Below are positions 29,147-32,446 of a stretch of 32,446 nt of DNA, one piece after another (positions within the stretch are counted from its first letter, which is position 1; every line of letters starts with the position of its first letter). The notes beneath the pieces were generated by a model. That model saw only the letters and a list, made by a program, of their open reading frames with translations, was not told the DNA's origin and did no database searches. Source of the stretch: Clostridia bacterium (GTDB taxonomy: Bacteria > Bacillota > Clostridia > Oscillospirales > CAG-272); NCBI GenBank assembly GCA_017935225.1, contig JAGBIA010000042.1:1-32446 (forward strand). The letters are read 5' to 3'. A program made the translations under genes and the position numbers.

Positions 29147-30391
29147 ATGAAAAAGCCATACGCACGTCTGCGCGCGGCGTGCTATACCTCAAATATATCG
29201 ATGTCGGTGGTGGGAAATCTCCCTCCCATCCTCTTTCTGACTTTTCGTGATCTTTACGGCATCTCGTTCTCTCTTCTTGGAATGTTGGTGCTGATAAACT
29301 TCTTTACTCAGCTTATAATCGATCTTATCTTCTCGTTTTTCTCTCATAAGTTCAACATTCCGCTGACTGTAAAGATAATGCCCATACTTGCAGTCGTTGG
29401 TCTTGTGCTTTACGCGCTTGCACCGATCATCTTCCCTGCAAGCGTCTATCTCGGACTCGTGATAGGCACTCTGGTCTTTTCTGCCGCGTGCGGTCTTGCG
29501 GAGGTGCTTATCAGCCCGGTGATCGCGGCAATACCCGCTGACGACCCCGACAGAGAGATGAGCAAGCTCCATTCGATCTACGCGTGGGGTGTGGTAGGAG
29601 TTGCTATATTCGCGACGGTCTTCCTTCTTGTCTTCAAATCGACGAGCTGGCAGTATCTCACGCTTATTCTTTCACTCGCTCCGCTGACCTCGGCAATTCT
29701 CTTCGCAGGCACGAAGATACCCGAAATGCAGACACCCGAGAAAACATCAGGAGCGGTAAATTTCTTAAAAAACAAAACAGTCTGGCTCTGTATGCTCGCC
29801 ATATTCCTCGGCGGTGCGGCTGAATGCACTATGGCGCAGTGGGCATCGGGATATCTCGAGGCTTCCTTCGGCATCAATAAGGCACTTGGAGACATCTGCG
29901 GCGTTGCTATGTTCGGCGCGGCGCTCGGATTTGGACGTAGCCTTTATTCTAAGATCGGCAAGCACGCGTCGCGCGCGCTTCTGCTCGGCGCGATAGGAGC
30001 TTCGGTCTGCTATCTGTTGGCGGCTCTCTCGCCCTTTGCCATCATCGGACTTATCGGCTGTGCCTTCACAGGCTTCTGCGTCTCGATGCTCTGGCCCGGT
30101 AGCCTTATCATCGCCGCTGACCGTTTCCCCACGGGTGGAGTGCTTATATACGCGCTTATGGCGGCGGGCGGCGACCTCGGCGCATCCTTCGGTCCTCAGC
30201 TTGTCGGCGTTATCACAGACTTTGCGATCGAGAACGGTCAGATACTCGAGCTTGCGGCAAGACTCGGTCTTAGCGGCGAACAGATAGGTATGAAGATCGG
30301 TCTTCTCATCGGCTCTCTCTTCCCCATCATCGCGATCCCCGTATATGCTTACTTCAGAAAAAAAGATAAATTAAAGGAGAAAACACAATGA
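29147..30391 (+). CDS. MFS transporter
   Basis: The protein has 414 residues and about twelve membrane helices in two halves with a central cytoplasmic loop (KIPEMQTPEKTSG...NFLKNK, about 195-220). The sequence has features of sugar or fucose-permease-like MFS members, for example SSRTLYS-like and GFGRSLYSKIGKHASRALLL loops in the second half and TGFCVSMLWPGSLIIAADRF. The ATG at 29147 is preferred because GCGAGGA precedes it, whereas the in-frame ATG at 29090 overlaps the promoter. Its stop overlaps the start of the aldo/keto reductase by four bases (ATGA), so both are expressed together. The substrate may be what the reductase acts on, but it cannot be named from sequence. Confidence 0.85.
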   Translation: MKKPYARLRAACYTSNISMSVVGNLPPILFLTFRDLYGISFSLLGMLVLINFFTQLIIDLIFSFFSHKFNIPLTVKIMPILAVVGLVLYALAPIIFPASVYLGLVIGTLVFSAACGLAEVLISPVIAAIPADDPDREMSKLHSIYAWGVVGVAIFATVFLLVFKSTSWQYLTLILSLAPLTSAILFAGTKIPEMQTPEKTSGAVNFLKNKTVWLCMLAIFLGGAAECTMAQWASGYLEASFGINKALGDICGVAMFGAALGFGRSLYSKIGKHASRALLLGAIGASVCYLLAALSPFAIIGLIGCAFTGFCVSMLWPGSLIIAADRFPTGGVLIYALMAAGGDLGASFGPQLVGVITDFAIENGQILELAARLGLSGEQIGMKIGLLIGSLFPIIAIPVYAYFRKKDKLKEKTQ

Positions 30392-31497
30392 GCTTTCCCG
30401 AGATCAAGAAAAACTTCGGCTTTGGATGTATGCGTCTTCCCATGAAGGACGACCAGGTAGACTACGAGGAATTCAACAGAATGATAGATGCGTTTATCGA
30501 CGCAGGCTTCAACTATTTCGACACCGCTCACGGATATATCGGCGGTAAGAGCGAGCTCGCTATCCGCGACTGCCTTGCGGCAAGATATCCGAGAGAGAAA
30601 TTCCTGCTTGCGAACAAGCTCACTCACCCCTACTTTGAGACCGAAGCTGACGTGCGCCCCTTCTTTATGGATCAGCTGAGTCGTTGCGGAGTTGAATACT
30701 TCGACTTCTATCTCTTCCACACACTCAATGCGACCAACTACAAAAAGCACAAGGCTTGCAAGACCTTTGAGACCGTAAAACAGCTCAAGGAAGAGGGCAA
30801 GATAAGACACATCGCGATGTCCTTCCACGACACAGCCGACGTGCTTGATATGATACTCTCCGAACAGGGCGAGATCATCGAGGCAGTACAGCTCCAGTTC
30901 AATTACCTTGACTACGACGATCCGGGAGTACAGAGCAAGAAGTGCTACGACGTTGCCATCAAGCACGGCAAAAAGGTGCTTATAATGGAACCCGTCAAGG
31001 GCGGCGTGCTTGTAAATCTGCCTGACGAGGCGGCAAAGAAGCTCTCTGCACTGACCGACGGAAGTCAGGCATCCTTCGCTATCCGCTATGCTGCAAGCTT
31101 CCCTGAGGTAGTTATGGTGCTCTCGGGAATGGGCAATATGGATATGATGAACGACAACATCTCCACGATGCGCGATTTTGTTCCGCTCAGCGAGACCGAA
31201 ATGAATGCCACCGAGGATCTGCGTGAGACGATACGCAGAGTCAGACAGATACAGTGCACCAAGTGCGAATACTGCGTTGACGGATGCCCCGCAGGCATAA
31301 AGATCCCCTATGTATTTGCAAACTACAACAATTATCTCGCCGCAAAGATCACTCGCCGCGAGGCAAAGGAAAATCAGCCTGCCGACAGCGCGACACTCGA
31401 TGCTTGCATCAAGTGCGGCGCTTGCGAGGAGATCTGCCCGCAGTCTCTCCCGATCCGCGAGCTGCTCGAGCAGATAGCCGAGAGGTATTCCTGGTGA
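30388..31497 (+). CDS. Aldo/keto reductase with C-terminal two-cluster ferredoxin domain
   Basis: The protein has 369 residues. The N-terminal TIM barrel (about 5-275) has the catalytic residues of aldo/keto reductases: Asp45 and Tyr50 in DTAHGY, Lys77 in ANKLTH and His111 in LFHTLN. The C-terminal part carries two four-cysteine motifs, C290-C293-C296-C300 (CTKCEYCVDGCP) and C340-C343-C346-C350 (CIKCGACEEICP), each expected to hold a [4Fe-4S] cluster. Such Fe-S AKRs are widespread in anaerobes, and ferredoxin-linked reduction of a carbonyl is likely, but the natural substrate is unknown. AAAGGAG precedes the ATG; the stop overlaps the DUF1893 start as GTGA. Confidence 0.92.
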   Translation: MSFPEIKKNFGFGCMRLPMKDDQVDYEEFNRMIDAFIDAGFNYFDTAHGYIGGKSELAIRDCLAARYPREKFLLANKLTHPYFETEADVRPFFMDQLSRCGVEYFDFYLFHTLNATNYKKHKACKTFETVKQLKEEGKIRHIAMSFHDTADVLDMILSEQGEIIEAVQLQFNYLDYDDPGVQSKKCYDVAIKHGKKVLIMEPVKGGVLVNLPDEAAKKLSALTDGSQASFAIRYAASFPEVVMVLSGMGNMDMMNDNISTMRDFVPLSETEMNATEDLRETIRRVRQIQCTKCEYCVDGCPAGIKIPYVFANYNNYLAAKITRREAKENQPADSATLDACIKCGACEEICPQSLPIRELLEQIAERYSW

Positions 31498-31907
31498 TAG
31501 AGCGGGCAAAAAAGCTTCTTGAAGAATGCAGTTACACCTGCGTTTTTCTCTCGGATAGCGAGATGCTGTCCTCCACCAAGCGCGGAGTTGCTCCTCTTCT
31601 TGAGCTTATCGAACAGAATAAGAGTCTCAAGGGCTTCTCAGGTGCCGACAAAGTGGTTGGAGCAGGCGCGGCGTATCTCTATGTCATTCTATCACCCGAC
31701 TCGCTCTTTGCATCTACCCTCAGCGAGAGTGCAAAGCAGGTGCTTGACAGTTACGGGATAAGCTATTCCTACGGCAAGCTCGTACCGTATATAATCAATC
31801 GCGCAGGCGACGGAGCTTGCCCTATCGAGCAAGCGGTAAAAAATTCATCATCGCCGCAAGAGGCACTTGAGGACATAAAAACTGCGCTCGCCGCACTCAG
31901 ATCATAA
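31494..31907 (+). CDS. DUF1893 protein
   Basis: The protein has 137 residues. The start is the GTG at 31494, which overlaps the reductase stop (GTGA), with GAGAGG eight bases before. Recognisable family features are RGVAPLLELIEQ (about 28-39), GFSGADKVVGAGAAYLYVIL (45-64), YGKLVPYIINRAGDGACPIE (about 92-111) and a C-terminal ALEDIKTAL helix. DUF1893 proteins are small, soluble and conserved in Clostridia and archaea; a deaminase-like fold has been suggested for the group, but I know of no shown activity. Tight coupling with the reductase points to a shared pathway. It ends the operon. Confidence 0.85.
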   Translation: MIERAKKLLEECSYTCVFLSDSEMLSSTKRGVAPLLELIEQNKSLKGFSGADKVVGAGAAYLYVILSPDSLFASTLSESAKQVLDSYGISYSYGKLVPYIINRAGDGACPIEQAVKNSSSPQEALEDIKTALAALRS

Positions 31908-31959
31908 TAAAAAAACGGATTGCTTAGGAGCGTTCTCATAAGGATGTTTTCGGAACACG

Positions 31960-32040
31960 GTAGGGGCGAACTCAAGTTTGCAAAGCAAACTTAGGTGCTT
32001 GCTGTGTGTTCGACCGCGGGAGACCGCAGGTCTCCCCTAC
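31960..32040. repeat. Cloverleaf-like palindromic element (REP/MITE type)
   Basis: The 81-bp element begins GTAGGGG and ends CCCCTAC. Inside are AGTTTGC-AAA-GCAAACT, CGAAC paired with GTTCG, and GGGAGACC-GCA-GGTCTCCC. The arms can fold as three nested or side-by-side hairpins. No ORF is inside. It resembles repetitive palindromes that occur in many clostridial genomes. Confidence 0.7.
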
Positions 32041-32056
32041 GGATACACATATAAAT

Positions 32057-32086
32057 ATCGGCAGAGGACTTGTTTTCTCTGCCGAT
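32057..32086 (+). terminator. Hairpin between the two palindromic elements
   Basis: ATCGGCAGAG and CTCTGCCGAT form a 10-bp stem with a 10-base loop, followed by TTGTGTT. A TATAAT lies just after (32093-32098), with a poor -35 (TTGTTT) inside the hairpin. A terminator is more likely than a promoter, but both are weak. Confidence 0.4.
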
Positions 32087-32109
32087 TTGTGTTATAATGA
32101 GGTTACAGC

Positions 32110-32184
32110 GTAGGGCGGGGGCTTGCTCCCGCCGCAACAAACAGTTTAGATTGAAGTAACGGCGGGAGTAAACCCCCGCCCTAC
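32110..32184. repeat. Inverted-repeat element with 25-bp arms (REP/MITE type)
   Basis: Arms at 32110-32134 and 32160-32184 match as inverted repeats at 23 of 25 bases. Each arm is itself a hairpin (GGCGGG...CCCGCC), and the ends read GTAGGGCGGG / CCCGCCCTAC. It shares the GTAGGG...CCCTAC ends with the element at 31960-32040, so both probably belong to one family. No transposase is nearby. The remaining 31908-32350 holds no gene. Confidence 0.7.
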
Positions 32185-32350
32185 ATAAAGGGGTATGGGC
32201 TTTGCCCGAAGCCTTTTGTAATACCAAGGCGAAACTTGCAATAAAACAGAACGATAAATAAGAATTTGACGAACAGATAAGCAACTAGATTTTTGTATAT
32301 TCATCGCCTACGGCGTTGTAATAAATACAACTAAGAAAGGGTGGTTCATT

Positions 32351-32398
32351 ATGAAAAAGAATAACAATTTGGGTGTGTGGAGGATGCACGGTAAATAA
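32351..32398 (+). CDS. Probable 15-residue leader peptide
   Basis: AAAGGGTGG lies seven bases before ATG; the frame gives MKKNNNLGVWRMHGK and TAA at 32396-32398. The stop is 30 bases before the ATG of the next gene. The ORF covers one arm of an RNA switch with the next gene's ribosome site, the classical plan of a translational attenuator. The Trp and Arg/His/Lys residues near the end could be the sites of ribosome stalling. A hairpin (GTTGTA/TACAAC, 32315-32331) lies upstream. Confidence 0.6.
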   Translation: MKKNNNLGVWRMHGK

Positions 32399-32422
32399 TC
32401 CTCCAAAACTAATTATGGAGGA
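32379..32422 (+). promoter_or_regulatory. Three-segment translational attenuator
   Basis: Segment 1 GGAGGAT (32379-32385) lies inside the leader ORF. Segment 2 ATCCTCC (32398-32404) starts at the last base of the leader stop. Segment 3 GGAGGA (32417-32422) is the ribosome site of the gene at 32429. Segment 2 can pair with 1 or with 3, but not both. Pairing 2:3 hides the ribosome site. A ribosome stalled before segment 1 would allow 1:2, freeing segment 3. Confidence 0.6.
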
Positions 32423-32428
32423 CATAAG

Positions 32429-32446
32429 ATGACATTAGAAACACTA
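32429..32446 (+). CDS. Start of an unidentified gene cut by the window end
   Basis: ATG at 32429 with GGAGGA seven bases before. Only six codons, MTLETL, are in the window, so the product cannot be recognised. It is controlled, if the attenuator is real, by the leader peptide at 32351-32398. Confidence 0.6.

Noticed and set aside
1..32446. CRISPR array or prophage
   Set aside because: No regularly spaced short repeats, cas-like, capsid, terminase or integrase genes are visible.

Overview
The window reads like a chromosome segment of an uncultured, anaerobic, gut-type Clostridia (Bacillota). The signs are strong Shine-Dalgarno sequences, many near-perfect sigma-A promoters (TTGACA, 17 bp, TATAAT), lipoproteins with acidic or TEP-rich linkers, an ECF vitamin transporter, ferredoxin-type enzymes and roughly balanced base composition. 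No rRNA, complete tRNA, CRISPR array, transposase or integrase is visible.

Layout. (i) 1-1345: a small cassette-like array. Two reading frames, one cut by the window edge and one lipoprotein, each end at the start of an 86-bp direct repeat that carries the 3' half of a tRNA-Leu, including CCA. (ii) 1346-3513: an XRE regulator and a large lipoprotein, divergently transcribed. (iii) 3612-4994: a class-3 aldehyde dehydrogenase, divergent from (iv) 5324-14541: an eight-reading-frame operon for corrinoid-dependent methyl transfer. It holds five divergent UroD/MtaA-family proteins, one MtaC-type corrinoid protein joined in frame to an AraC regulator, a DUF2284 metal-binding protein and a RACo-like ferredoxin/ASKHA corrinoid activator. 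(v) 14707-20056: a large FIVAR-type surface protein, a MATE exporter and a lipoprotein. (vi) 20304-21981 (minus): a TPR/DUF4037 pair. (vii) 22041-28417 (minus): an operon behind a cobalamin riboswitch. In transcription order it has a small protein, a surface protein with a DUF4430-like region, a membrane-anchored protein with the alpha6/alpha6-barrel plus DUF4430 domains of transcobalamin/intrinsic factor, then EcfT, a fused EcfA-EcfA' and an ECF S component. (viii) 28440-29060: transcribed-looking DNA without long genes. (ix) 29147-31907: MFS transporter, Fe-S aldo/keto reductase and DUF1893 protein in one overlapping operon. (x) 31908-32446: palindromic REP-like elements, then a short leader peptide and mutually exclusive hairpins in front of a gene that leaves the window.

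How it may work together (inference). Operon vii would capture and import corrinoid, with the riboswitch shutting it off when cobalamin is plentiful. Operon iv would use the corrinoid: one or more UroD-like proteins demethylate methylated substrates onto the single corrinoid protein, the last UroD-like protein (with the MtaA/MtbA zinc motif) passes the methyl group on, and the RACo-like protein reactivates oxidised cobalt. The most unusual points are the AraC-corrinoid fusion with its internal start site, the bacterial transcobalamin-like membrane protein in a B12-riboswitch ECF operon, the tRNA-Leu-half cassette array and the leader-peptide attenuator at the right end.
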